Positions 22,588-31,064 of a stretch of DNA of 64,000 bases are shown one piece after another (position 1 is the stretch's first letter; each line of letters opens with the position of its first letter). Location of the stretch: the NCBI RefSeq assembly GCF_029543245.1, contig NZ_JARQWV010000025.1:1-64000 (forward strand). Direction: 5' to 3'. The notes below the pieces were generated by a model that had not been told where the DNA came from, did no database searches, and saw only the letters and a program-made list of their open reading frames with translations. The translations under genes and the position numbers were made by a program. The DNA comes from Caulobacter endophyticus. Lineage in GTDB: Bacteria; Pseudomonadota; Alphaproteobacteria; Caulobacterales; Caulobacteraceae.

Positions 22588-24234
22588 TTGCACCACACCT
22601 CGCTGATCGCCACCATCGTCGCGGGCCTGGGCCTGGCCTTCATCTTCGGCGCGCTCGCCAATCGGTTGAAGCTGCCGGTGCTGGTCGGCTACCTGCTGGC
22701 GGGCGTCATCGTCGGCCCCTTTACGCCGGGCTATGTCGCCGACCAGGAGCTGGCCCCGCAGCTGGCCGAGATCGGCGTCATCCTGCTGATGTTCGGCGTG
22801 GGCCTGCACTTCTCGGTCAAGGACCTGATGGCGGTGCGCAAGATCGCCATTCCGGGCGCGGTGGCCCAAATCACCGCCGCCACCCTGATGGGCGTGGGCC
22901 TGGCGGTGGCGCTGGGTTGGGGCTGGGGTCCGGGCGTGGTGTTCGGCCTGGCCTTGTCGGTGGCCTCGACCGTGGTGCTGCTGCGCGCCCTGCAGGAGCG
23001 CCGGCTGATCGAGACCGACCGCGGCCGCATCGCCGTCGGCTGGCTGATCGTCGAGGACCTGGCCATGGTTCTGGCGCTCGTCCTGCTGCCGGCGCTGTCG
23101 GGCGCGCTGGGCGGGGTCGCCACGACCAGCGCCTCGGGCGGCATTCTCGGGGCCTTCGCCCTGACCATCGGCAAGGTCGCCGCCTTCGTCGCCTTCATGC
23201 TGATCGTCGGCCGGCGGGTCATTCCCTGGATCCTGCACCGCATCGCCCACACCGGCTCGCGCGAGCTGTTCCGCCTGGCGGTGCTGGCCATCGCGCTGGG
23301 CGTGGCGTTCGGCTCGGCCGCCCTGTTCGGCGTGTCCTTCGCCCTGGGCGCCTTCTTCGCCGGCATGATCATGGCCGAGAGCGAGCTGTCGCATCAGGCC
23401 GCCAACGAGACCCTGCCGCTGCGTGACGCCTTCGCGGTGCTGTTCTTCGTCTCGATCGGAATGCTGTTCGATCCCATGGTGCTGCTGCGCGAGCCGCTGG
23501 CGGTGCTGGCCACCGTGGCGATCATCGTGCTGGGCAAGTCGGTGGCCGCCTATTTCATCGTCGTGGCCTTCAAGCGCCCGCGCAGCGTGGCCCTGACCAT
23601 CTCGGTCAGCCTGGCCCAGATCGGCGAGTTCTCGTTCATCCTGGCGGGCCTGGGCGTGTCGCTGAAGCTGCTGCCGCCCGAGGGCCGCGACCTGATCCTG
23701 GCCGGCGCCATCCTGTCGATCCTGATCAACCCGCTGCTGTTCGCCTGGCTCGACAAGGCCATGGTCAAGGTCTCGGCCCGGGAAGCCCCCGCGCCGGTGG
23801 CCGCCGCCGCCCAGCCGCACGCGGTGCTGGTGGGCTACGGCCGGGTGGGCCGCACGGTGGCCGAGGGCCTGAAGAACCGCACGCCGCTGGTGGTGATCGA
23901 GGACGAGGTCGAGCGCGCCGCCGAACTGCGCGAGGCGGGCTACGAGGTGGTGCAAGGCAACGCCGTGCGGCCCGAGGTGCTGATGAAGGCGGGCCTGGAC
24001 AAGGCCACCCACGTCTTCGTGGCGGTGCCCAGTCCGTTCGAGGCGGCGCGGATCATCGAGCAGGCCCGCGCGGCCAACCCCGACGCCCGCATCATCGCCC
24101 GCGCCTACACCGACGCCGACGTCGAGCTGCTGAGCCAGATGGGCGCCACCGAGGCCCTGATCGGCGAGCAGGAGATCGCCCGGGGAATGCTGCAGCGCGC
24201 CCCCAGACGCCAGCCGCCGCCGGCGGCGCACTGA
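22588..24234 (+). CDS. ybaL: CPA2 antiporter of the YbaL type
   Basis: A 548-residue inner-membrane antiporter with a C-terminal TrkA-N domain (AVLVGYGRVGRTVAEGL, about 412-520). From the first residues it tracks E. coli YbaL: HHTSLIATIVAGL against HHATPLITTIVGGL, then PLVGYLLAGV-type and RDAFAVLFFVSIGMLFDP motifs. That alignment places the start at TTG 22588, with AAGGAGG 4 bases before it; an earlier TTG at 22549 lacks such a site. YbaL is an ill-defined K+ or Na+/H+ exchanger. It is divergent from the XRE/CPA2 operon and convergent with terC across repeat A3. Confidence 0.9.
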   Translation: MHHTSLIATIVAGLGLAFIFGALANRLKLPVLVGYLLAGVIVGPFTPGYVADQELAPQLAEIGVILLMFGVGLHFSVKDLMAVRKIAIPGAVAQITAATLMGVGLAVALGWGWGPGVVFGLALSVASTVVLLRALQERRLIETDRGRIAVGWLIVEDLAMVLALVLLPALSGALGGVATTSASGGILGAFALTIGKVAAFVAFMLIVGRRVIPWILHRIAHTGSRELFRLAVLAIALGVAFGSAALFGVSFALGAFFAGMIMAESELSHQAANETLPLRDAFAVLFFVSIGMLFDPMVLLREPLAVLATVAIIVLGKSVAAYFIVVAFKRPRSVALTISVSLAQIGEFSFILAGLGVSLKLLPPEGRDLILAGAILSILINPLLFAWLDKAMVKVSAREAPAPVAAAAQPHAVLVGYGRVGRTVAEGLKNRTPLVVIEDEVERAAELREAGYEVVQGNAVRPEVLMKAGLDKATHVFVAVPSPFEAARIIEQARAANPDARIIARAYTDADVELLSQMGATEALIGEQEIARGMLQRAPRRQPPPAAH

Positions 24235-24237
24235 GAT

Positions 24238-24401
24238 CCCTCTCCCCTTGCGGGAGAGGGTGGCCTCCCGAAGGGAGGTCGGGTGAGGGGTTATTCGAAA
24301 CAGAAACGCCGCGAAAGCTGATCAGCTTTCGCGGCGCTTCATGCCTGAGCCCCCCTCATCCGTCGGCTTTCGCCGACACCTTCTCCCGCAAGGGGAGAAG
24401 G
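24238..24401. repeat. Long hairpin repeat, family A copy 3
   Basis: Inverse orientation to copy 1: CCCTCTCCCCTTGCGGGAGAGGG at left, CCTTCTCCCGCAAGGGGAGAAGG at right. The core is a perfect dyad, CGCCGCGAAAGCTGATCA facing TTTCGCGGCG. It fills the gap between convergent ybaL and terC-like genes and could end both transcripts. Confidence 0.87.
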
Positions 24402-24408
24402 ATCAGGG

Positions 24409-25200
24409 TCACTCCTTCTTGTGCTTCCGATCCGCCGCGCGGCGCGAGAGCATGTTCAGGCCCTCCACGCCGGCCGAGAAGGCCATGGCGGTGTAGATGT
24501 AGCCCTTGGGCACGTGCACCCCGAAGCCCTCGGCGATCAGCACGGTGCCGATCATCAAGAGGAAGCCCAAGGCCAGCATGACCACGGTCGGGTTGGCGTT
24601 GATGAAGTTGCCCAGCGGGTCGGCGGCCAGCAGCATCACGGTCACGGCGGCGATCACGGCGATGACCATGATCGGCAGGTGGTCGGTCATGCCCACGGCG
24701 GTCAGGATCGAGTCGATCGAGAACACCAGGTCCAAGAGGATGATCTGGAAGATCGCCGCGCCGACGTTGGAGATCACCGCGCCGGTCTTGTCGAGCACGT
24801 CGTGGCTCTCGTGCTTGGGGTCGACCGTGTGGTGGATCTCCTTGGTGGCCTTCCAGATCAGGAACAGGCCGCCGGCGATCAGGATCAGGTCGCGCCAGGA
24901 GAAGGCGGTCTCGAAGGCCGGCTCGCCGTGGCTGCCCAGGGGGCCGACGATGCCCAGGTTGAAGACCGGGGCGGTCAGGCCGACGATGAAGGCGATGGTC
25001 GACAGCAAAGCAAGGCGCATGATCAGCGCCAGCGAGATGCCGATGCGGCGCACGCGTTGGCGATGTTCGGGCGGCAGCCGGTTCGACAGGATCGAGATGA
25101 ACACCAGATTGTCGATCCCAAGCACGATTTCCATCGTCACCAGGGTGACGAGGGCGGCCCAGGCGCCCGGGTCGGTGGCGAGTTGAAGGAGTTCGTTCAT
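24409..25200 (-). CDS. TerC-family integral membrane protein
   Basis: A 263-residue protein with 7-8 membrane segments. The family signatures are both present: TMEIVLGIDNLVFISILSNRLP (about 21-42) and its second-half repeat LLDLVFSIDSILTAVGM, each with the conserved acidic residue in a helix (EIVLGIDN, DLVFSIDS). TerC proteins are now linked to Mn2+ export and to metalation of secreted proteins rather than to tellurite as such. I looked for a yybP-ykoY manganese riboswitch in the 84 bp upstream and found none. Confidence 0.9.
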   Translation of the reverse strand: MNELLQLATDPGAWAALVTLVTMEIVLGIDNLVFISILSNRLPPEHRQRVRRIGISLALIMRLALLSTIAFIVGLTAPVFNLGIVGPLGSHGEPAFETAFSWRDLILIAGGLFLIWKATKEIHHTVDPKHESHDVLDKTGAVISNVGAAIFQIILLDLVFSIDSILTAVGMTDHLPIMVIAVIAAVTVMLLAADPLGNFINANPTVVMLALGFLLMIGTVLIAEGFGVHVPKGYIYTAMAFSAGVEGLNMLSRRAADRKHKKE

Positions 25201-25317
25201 GGGTCCTGACTAGGCTGGGTGAGAATTGAGCAGGTCCCAGCCCGCCGCTGAGCCCGCCGCGGCCGCCAAACGGCGGTCGGCGAATTGCGGCGAAACTCGG
25301 ACACGGAAGAAGCAGAT

Positions 25318-26415
25318 ATGCCTGACGCCGCCCATATCAAGCCCCTAACCGCCTTGCGGTTTTTCGCCGCCTTCTGGGTGGTGATGTACCACTACTGGCC
25401 AAACCTCGCTGCGGCTGGTGCGGTTCCCGGCGTCGTGGCCAAGGGCTATCTGGGCGTCGAGGCCTTCTTCATCCTGTCGGGCTTCATCCTTTGCCACGTC
25501 TATCTGACGGCTTTCGGCGAGGGGCGGTTCGGCTATGGCGGCTTCCTGTGGAACCGGCTGGCGCGGGTCTATCCGCTGCACCTCTTCACCCTGGCGGGCG
25601 TGGGCCTGATGGCGATCGCCGCCGGGATCGCCGGCATCGCCGTCGACAAGAACATGCTGGCCTGGGACGCCCTGCCGGCCAACCTGCTGCTGGTCCAGGC
25701 CTGGGGCTTCGCTCCCGTGTCGGGCTGGAACCACCCCTCGTGGTCGATCTCGGCCGAGTGGTTCGCCTATCTTTCCTTCCCCGCCTTCGCCTTCGTCGCC
25801 TGGAAGCTGCGCAGCCGTCCGCTGGTGCTGACGGGCGCGGCCCTGGTGGTGATCGGCATGCTCTATCCCGCCTTCGAAAGGCTGGCCGGCTTCCCGCTGA
25901 CCGAGGCCACGATCCGCTGGGGCGCCCTGCGCATCGTGCCGTGCTTCTTCTATGGCTGCGCGCTCTACACCCTGTGGAAGAGCCAGGAGGTCAGCCTGCG
26001 CGGCGCGGGAATCGGCGCCGCTTGCGCGGGCCTTCTTCTGCTCCTTACGGTGCAGCTTCAGGCGCCCGATGCGTTGATCGTGACCATTTTGGGCGGATTT
26101 ATTCTATCGCTGGCGCGCCTGGCCAAGGCCGGCTCTACCTTCGCCACTCAAGGCGCGTTCGTGTATTTTGGCGAAATCAGCTATTCGACCTACATGATCT
26201 GTATTCCGTGGAAGATCCTGGCGATCAACGGTGCGGCAAAGCTCTTGAACATAGAGGGCGACAAACTGCCGCTGGCCGCCTGGGCGTTAATCGTTGCAGC
26301 CTTGATTCCACTGTCGGCGGCCTCTTACCACCTGGTGGAAAAGCCGGCCCGGGACTTGATGAAGTCTATGGCCAAACGGCGCCGTAGCGCGGCGGCAACC
26401 GCCACTGTGGCCTAA
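25318..26415 (+). CDS. Acyltransferase 3 family membrane protein
   Basis: A 365-residue protein with about ten membrane segments. The N-terminus has the acyltransferase-3 motifs LTALRFFAAFWVVMYHYW with the conserved Arg and His, and VEAFFILSGFILCHVY, then FLWNRLARVYPLHLFTL. These enzymes O-acylate sugars of surface polysaccharides or lipids. The last 110 codons (from about 26080) are clearly less GC-rich than the first part and use codons rare in the neighbourhood (TTT, ATT, TTA, ATA). The ATG at 25318 is preceded by GGAAGAAG. No polysaccharide genes are adjacent. Confidence 0.88.
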   Translation: MPDAAHIKPLTALRFFAAFWVVMYHYWPNLAAAGAVPGVVAKGYLGVEAFFILSGFILCHVYLTAFGEGRFGYGGFLWNRLARVYPLHLFTLAGVGLMAIAAGIAGIAVDKNMLAWDALPANLLLVQAWGFAPVSGWNHPSWSISAEWFAYLSFPAFAFVAWKLRSRPLVLTGAALVVIGMLYPAFERLAGFPLTEATIRWGALRIVPCFFYGCALYTLWKSQEVSLRGAGIGAACAGLLLLLTVQLQAPDALIVTILGGFILSLARLAKAGSTFATQGAFVYFGEISYSTYMICIPWKILAINGAAKLLNIEGDKLPLAAWALIVAALIPLSAASYHLVEKPARDLMKSMAKRRRSAAATATVA

Positions 26416-26484
26416 TAAACACTCTTTTCATATTTTTCCGTCAGGGTTATCCCCCTACCCAGTGACGCGGGGGAGTACCCAAGC

Positions 26485-27171
26485 ATGACGAAACGGAAGA
26501 GAGCCCTTTGGGGTTCCCTGGCCGCTGCGGCCATGATCAGCCTCGCGCCGATCTCGAGCGCCGTGGCCGACGGGTACTGGCAGTGCGTGCCCTTCGCCCG
26601 CCTGATGTCGGGCATCCAGATCTTCGGCGACGCCCGCACCTGGTGGGGCCAGGCCACCGGCAAGTACGAGACCGGTTTCACGCCCAAGGCCGGCGCCGTT
26701 CTCTGCTTCAAGCCCACCGGCCGCATGAACCTCGGCCACGTGGCCTTCGTTTCGCAAGTCCTTACCGACCGGGTGATCCAGGTCACCCACGCCAACTGGT
26801 CCGTCATGAACGGCGCCCGCGGCCAGGTCGAAAAGGACGTCACCGTCGTCGACGTCTCGCCCAACGGCGACTGGAGCCAGGTCAAGGTCTGGTACGACCC
26901 GATCCGCGATCTCGGCACCACGGTCTATCCGACCCACGGCTTCATCTATCAGAACCAGCAGGCGGTCACGATCGCCGCGGCGACCAGCAAGCTGGCGCTC
27001 GCCCAGAACGCCGCCGTGTCGCTGGCCAAGCAAGCCGCCAACCAGGTCGCCTCGTCGGTCCGCGCCAACCCGCTGGACATGATCAACCAGGCCGCCGACT
27101 CTACCGACCGCATCGCCGCCCTGATCGCCGCCGCCCAGGGCGAAGACAAGCCGGCCCAGCCGCCGCGCTGA
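26485..27171 (+). CDS. Exported CHAP-domain protein
   Basis: A 228-residue protein with a signal peptide (1-28, ending SSAVADG). The CHAP (NlpC/P60-like) fold follows with catalytic C34 (YWQCVPFARLMSG), H85 (LGHVAFV) and a third polar residue at about N104 (HANW). CHAP enzymes cut peptidoglycan stem or cross-link peptides in the periplasm. The C-terminal 70 residues (about 160-228) are helical and alanine-rich, with no known domain. GGGGGAG lies 10 bases before the ATG. Upstream DNA is AT-rich and could hold the promoter. Confidence 0.85.
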   Translation: MTKRKRALWGSLAAAAMISLAPISSAVADGYWQCVPFARLMSGIQIFGDARTWWGQATGKYETGFTPKAGAVLCFKPTGRMNLGHVAFVSQVLTDRVIQVTHANWSVMNGARGQVEKDVTVVDVSPNGDWSQVKVWYDPIRDLGTTVYPTHGFIYQNQQAVTIAAATSKLALAQNAAVSLAKQAANQVASSVRANPLDMINQAADSTDRIAALIAAAQGEDKPAQPPR

Positions 27172-27254
27172 TCTCCACATCGATCGACGCCCAGGTGCGT
27201 TGACGCGACCCAAAGCCCCTGCCACACCCGTGAGGTGAAGGTCCGGGTCGATCC

Positions 27255-28214
27255 ATGCTGAGAGTTCTCCGACAAGGCGCCCCGGGCTTCGAGCCGGGCG
27301 GCCAGACGCCCGACTGGCGGCTGCCGACCGACGCCGTCTGGATCGAGCTGGTCGACCCCACCCGCGCCGAGGAAGTGGCCGTCGAACAGTCGATCGGCCT
27401 CCTGCTGCCCACCCGCGAGGAGATGGCCGAGATCGAGGCCTCCTCGCGCCTCTACCAGGAGGACGGCGGCACCTTCATGACCGCCACCATCCTGGTCAAC
27501 GCCGAGGGCGAGCTGCCCACGGCGGCCCCGGTGACCTTCGTGCTGGCCGGCGACAAGCTGGTGACCATCCGCTACGTCGAGCCGCGCGCCTTCTCGGTGT
27601 TCGCCGCCCAGGCCGAGCGCCAGCCCAGCCTGTGCCCGCACGGCCCCCAGACCTTCCTGGGCCTGCTCGACGCCATCGTCGACCGCACCGCCGACATCCT
27701 CGAGCGCACCGCCGGCGAGGTCGAGACCCAGTCGCGCACCATCTTCGGCCGCCCGCGCGGCGCGGCCTTCGAAAAGATTCTCGACCGCCTGGGCCGGGCC
27801 CAGAACGTCAACGCCAAGGCCCGCGACAGCCTGGTCAGCCTGGCGCGCCTTTTGTCCTTCGCCAGCCTCGCCGAGCAGTTCGAGGGCGACAAGGACCTGC
27901 GCGACCACCTGAAATCGCTGCAGCGCGACGTGCAGTCGATCACCGACCATTCCAGCTACCTGTCGGGCAACATCACCTTCCTGCTCGACGCAGCGCTGGG
28001 CTTCATCAACATCGAGCAGAACCAGATCTTCAAGATCTTCTCGGTGTTCTCGGCGGTGCTGCTGCCGCCCACCCTGATCGCCGGGATCTACGGCATGAAC
28101 TTCGAGCACATGCCCGAGCTGCGCTGGGCCGAGGGCTATCCCTGGGCGCTCGGCCTGATGCTGGCCGCGGCGGTGATTCCGCTGCTGTGGTTCCGTCGCA
28201 AGGGCTGGCTGTGA
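27255..28214 (+). CDS. CorA-like divalent metal transporter
   Basis: A 319-residue protein of the CorA/Mrs2 family. A large N-terminal cytoplasmic domain (1-255, rich in Glu and long helices) is followed by two C-terminal membrane segments. The GMN selectivity motif is present in LIAGIYGMNFEHMPEL (about 280-295). The basic end WFRRKGWL is typical. It imports Mg2+ or related cations as a pentamer. It stands alone; CHAP and pentapeptide genes are neighbours on the same strand but with separate start regions. Confidence 0.92.
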   Translation: MLRVLRQGAPGFEPGGQTPDWRLPTDAVWIELVDPTRAEEVAVEQSIGLLLPTREEMAEIEASSRLYQEDGGTFMTATILVNAEGELPTAAPVTFVLAGDKLVTIRYVEPRAFSVFAAQAERQPSLCPHGPQTFLGLLDAIVDRTADILERTAGEVETQSRTIFGRPRGAAFEKILDRLGRAQNVNAKARDSLVSLARLLSFASLAEQFEGDKDLRDHLKSLQRDVQSITDHSSYLSGNITFLLDAALGFINIEQNQIFKIFSVFSAVLLPPTLIAGIYGMNFEHMPELRWAEGYPWALGLMLAAAVIPLLWFRRKGWL

Positions 28215-28294
28215 CTTGTTTCACAGCCGCAAAACAAACCGTTCCTTAAGCGGAGCAAAGGCATAACCGGCCGAACCGCTTGATAAAAAAGCCA

Positions 28295-29542
28295 ATGTCG
28301 CCCCTTCCCGCCGCATCTCCGCAGAGCCTGATCCGCAAGGCTCCCGCCGCCGCCGTCAAGGCCGCGGTGGAGGCGCATGGCCGCTACATGAAGGGCCTGC
28401 CCGGCGGGCGGCGCGCGACCCTGGCCTATCTGGACCTGTCGCACTTCGAGCTCGACGGCGCGGATCTTTCCGAGGCCGACCTGACCGGCGCGCTCCTGGC
28501 CGGGGTTTCGCTGCGCGGCGCGATCCTTGACCGGGCGGTGCTCTACGGCGCAGACCTGCGCGACGCCGACCTGCGCGGCGCGCGCCTGACCCGCGTCGAC
28601 ATGCGCGGGGCCTATCTGCGCGGCGCCAACCTGTCGGGGGCCGACCTCTCCGGCTGCGACCTGCGCGAGGGCCTGACCGCCGTGCAGGACGGCGCCGAGG
28701 GTTTCCGCCTGCTGCGCCACGCCGAGGACGGGGCCGGCCTCGACTACGCCCTGCTGAAGGGCGCCAAGATGAGCGGGGCCCAGATGTCGGGCGCCTTCGC
28801 CCGCGCCGCCGACCTGACCGACGCCGACCTCTCGGGCGCCACCCTGTCGGGCGCGCGGCTGAACAACGCCACCATGAACCGGGTCGACCTGTCGGGCGCC
28901 GAGATCTTCGGGGCCGACCTGTCGGGCGCCCTGCTGCGGCGGGCGGTGATGACCGGGGTCGACACCTCGGGCGCCAATCTCGAGGACGCCGACCTGGCCG
29001 AGGTGCTGCGCGCCCCGCCGCCGCTGATCTATGTCGACGACCAGCCGCTGCACGAACTGCTGGAGACGCACGAGCGCTTCTGCGCCACCAGCGGGGCCGA
29101 GGGCCGGGCGATCAACATCCCGCAGGTCGATTTCCGGCCGCTGCGCCGCCTTAAGGGCCGCAAGCTCAGCGGCCTCGCCGCCCCTGGGGCCATCCTGTTC
29201 GGCATGGACCTGGAAGGCGTCGAGCTGCAGGGCGCCAACCTGATCGGCGCCGACTTGCGCGGCGCCAACCTGCGCAAGGCCGACCTGCGCGGCGCGCGCC
29301 TGACCGACGCCGACCTGGCCCGCGCCGACCTGTCGGGCGCCAAGCTCGGGCCGCTGGTCATCGGCGAAGGCCGCGCCCTGCGCGCCGACCTCACCCGCGC
29401 CACCCTGCGTAGCGCCAACCTGTCGGGCGCCAGCGCCGCCCGCGCCCGCCTGATCGGTGCAGACCTGTCGCGCGCCAACCTCGCCGGCTGCGACCTGCGC
29501 GGCGCGGAGCTGCCCGAGGGCTTCGTTCCGCCCAAGGGCTGA
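28295..29542 (+). CDS. Pentapeptide-repeat protein
   Basis: A 415-residue protein built of two right-handed pentapeptide (A[D/N]LxG) helices. Block 1 covers about residues 45-240 (ADLSEADLTGALLAG...), with one non-repeat interruption (REGLTAVQDGAEGFRLLRHAEDG). Block 2 covers about 300-405. A roughly 60-residue non-repeat spacer lies between them (YVDDQPLHELLETHERFC). The N-terminal 40 residues are basic. Such beta-helices can mimic DNA or scaffold other proteins; gyrase protection is known for a few only, and nothing here points to it. The start is ATG 28295, or TTG 28280 in the same frame; neither has a good Shine-Dalgarno. Confidence 0.87.
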   Translation: MSPLPAASPQSLIRKAPAAAVKAAVEAHGRYMKGLPGGRRATLAYLDLSHFELDGADLSEADLTGALLAGVSLRGAILDRAVLYGADLRDADLRGARLTRVDMRGAYLRGANLSGADLSGCDLREGLTAVQDGAEGFRLLRHAEDGAGLDYALLKGAKMSGAQMSGAFARAADLTDADLSGATLSGARLNNATMNRVDLSGAEIFGADLSGALLRRAVMTGVDTSGANLEDADLAEVLRAPPPLIYVDDQPLHELLETHERFCATSGAEGRAINIPQVDFRPLRRLKGRKLSGLAAPGAILFGMDLEGVELQGANLIGADLRGANLRKADLRGARLTDADLARADLSGAKLGPLVIGEGRALRADLTRATLRSANLSGASAARARLIGADLSRANLAGCDLRGAELPEGFVPPKG

Positions 29543-29559
29543 ACCCCGCTCCCAAGCGT

Positions 29560-29726
29560 CGTCATCCCGGCCCCCCGGGTCGCGCGAAGCGCGCCCGAGG
29601 ACAGGCTCCGCGAAGCGGAGAGCCGGGACCCAGGGGCGGCCGGCACGGCGCTTCAGCCGCGAACCTCACCTCAACGCCCAGCCCCCCTGGGTCCCGGATA
29701 AGCCCTGCGGGCTTTCCGGGATGACG
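29560..29726. repeat. Intergenic repeat, family D copy 2
   Basis: GTCATCCCGG at the left and CCGGGATGACG at the right. Inside, GGGACCCAGGGGCGGCCGG faces CCCCCTGGGTCCCGGATAAG. It begins 17 bp after the pentapeptide gene. Confidence 0.87.
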
Positions 29727-29820
29727 AAGGAGGGAAAGCTGCGACGAGGAATACCTTTTCCGTCTTTCCTTATTGCCCCCACCCGCTACACGAAGCCCTC
29801 GCACACGACGGGAGGGCGCG

Positions 29821-30921
29821 ATGGGACTTCGAGGGCTTCTGACGGCCGCGGCTCTGGCCGCCCTGGTTCCCGCCCTTGGGCTGGCCCAGCCGCGCCTGGC
29901 CCCCGCCCCTGAAACCGCCGCCCGGACGCCCCTGCCCGCCCTGGCCGGCGGCCGCGTCGTGGCCGGGCCCGAGGGCTGGACCTACCAGTGGCCCAGCGCC
30001 CGCTTCGAGGCCGCCTTCGCCGGCGAGGCGGTGCTGTTCAAGGTCGGGGCCGGCGACCAGATCCTGCACCTGTCCATCGACGGCTCGCCGGTCGGCCGGC
30101 TGATCAAGCCCGCCCCCGGCCTCTACCGCATCGAGGGCCTGGCCAACGGCCGCCACCTGGTGGCCGCCAGCGTCGTCAACGAGATGCAGGCCGCGCCCGC
30201 CCGGTTCGGCGGCTTCTTCCTCGACGGCGGCCGCCCCCTGCCGCTGGCCGCGCCCCGCCGCCAGATCGAGTTCATCGGCGACTCCCACAGCGTCGGCTAC
30301 GGCGACGCCTCCGAGGTCCGGGCCTGCCCCGGCGACGGGGTGTGGATGACCACCGACAACTCCATCGCGTTTGGCCCGCTGACCGCCCAGCGCTTCGGCG
30401 CCGAGCGCCAGGTCAACGCCATCTCGGGCCGCGGGATCGTGCGCAATTTCGACGGCATGGCCGGCGACACCCTGCCGCTCGCCTGGCCCAAGGCCCTGCT
30501 GGGCGCCGCGCCCGCCTACGCCAACGACGACTGGCGTCCGCAGGTGGTGGTGATCAACCTGGGCACCAACGACTTCTCCACCCCGCTGAAGCCCGGCGAG
30601 CCGTGGAAGGACCGCCAGGCCCTGCGCGACGACTACGTGGCGACCTACGCCCGCTTCGTGCGCGACATCCGCGCCCGCCAGCCCCAGGCCTTCGTCATCT
30701 TGCTGGCCCCGCCCAGCGCCGACAGCGAGATCGCCGCCCAGGTCGACCGCGTCGCCGAGACCCTGACGGCCGGCGGCGAGACCCGCCTGGCCGTCATCCC
30801 GGTGGGCGAGATGGAACTGACCGGCTGCGACTGGCACCCCTCGGCCCGCGACCAGCAGGGCATCTCCGACAAGCTGTCGGCCTTCCTCGCCCAGCGGCCG
30901 GAGATCTGGCAGGGGCGGTGA
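29821..30921 (+). CDS. Exported SGNH/GDSL esterase of the carbohydrate esterase family 2 type
   Basis: A 366-residue protein with a signal peptide (1-22). An N-terminal beta-sandwich of about 120 residues (GWTYQWPSARFEAAFAG ... FLDGG) precedes an SGNH hydrolase: the nucleophile S155 in FIGDSHSVGYG, N250 in NLGTND, and D337/H339 in DWHPS. This order (sandwich, then GDSH, GTND, DWHPS) is that of CE2 acetyl esterases, which deacetylate plant polysaccharides. It probably acts in the periplasm or at the surface. GGGAGG is 6 bases before the ATG. Confidence 0.87.
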   Translation: MGLRGLLTAAALAALVPALGLAQPRLAPAPETAARTPLPALAGGRVVAGPEGWTYQWPSARFEAAFAGEAVLFKVGAGDQILHLSIDGSPVGRLIKPAPGLYRIEGLANGRHLVAASVVNEMQAAPARFGGFFLDGGRPLPLAAPRRQIEFIGDSHSVGYGDASEVRACPGDGVWMTTDNSIAFGPLTAQRFGAERQVNAISGRGIVRNFDGMAGDTLPLAWPKALLGAAPAYANDDWRPQVVVINLGTNDFSTPLKPGEPWKDRQALRDDYVATYARFVRDIRARQPQAFVILLAPPSADSEIAAQVDRVAETLTAGGETRLAVIPVGEMELTGCDWHPSARDQQGISDKLSAFLAQRPEIWQGR

Positions 30922-30927
30922 AATAGG

Positions 30928-31057
30928 TCCTCCCCCTCTGGGGGAGGTGTCGCCAAAGGCGACGGAGGGGGTGTGGCTACGAGGGCGAGACGCTCAGCGG
31001 AAGCTGAAAACCTCCCCCCTTCGGCCCTGCGGGCCACCTCCCCCAGAGGGGGAGGAT
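30928..31057. repeat. Intergenic repeat, family B copy 1 (CCTCCCCCTCTGGGGGAGG type)
   Basis: CCTCCCCCTCTGGGGGAGG at left and CCTCCCCCAGAGGGGGAGG at right are complementary and each also folds alone. Inner parts are GTGTCGCCAAAGGCGACGGAGG and CGGCCCTGCGGGCCA. It fills the gap between convergent genes. Other copies are at 38260 and 63381. Confidence 0.85.
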
Positions 31058-31064
31058 CTGCGCT

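Noticed and set aside
25201..25317. A yybP-ykoY (Mn2+) riboswitch upstream of the TerC gene
   Set aside because: I looked for the conserved junction sequences on the minus strand and saw none; the region is only 84-117 bp and lacks the usual pairing.
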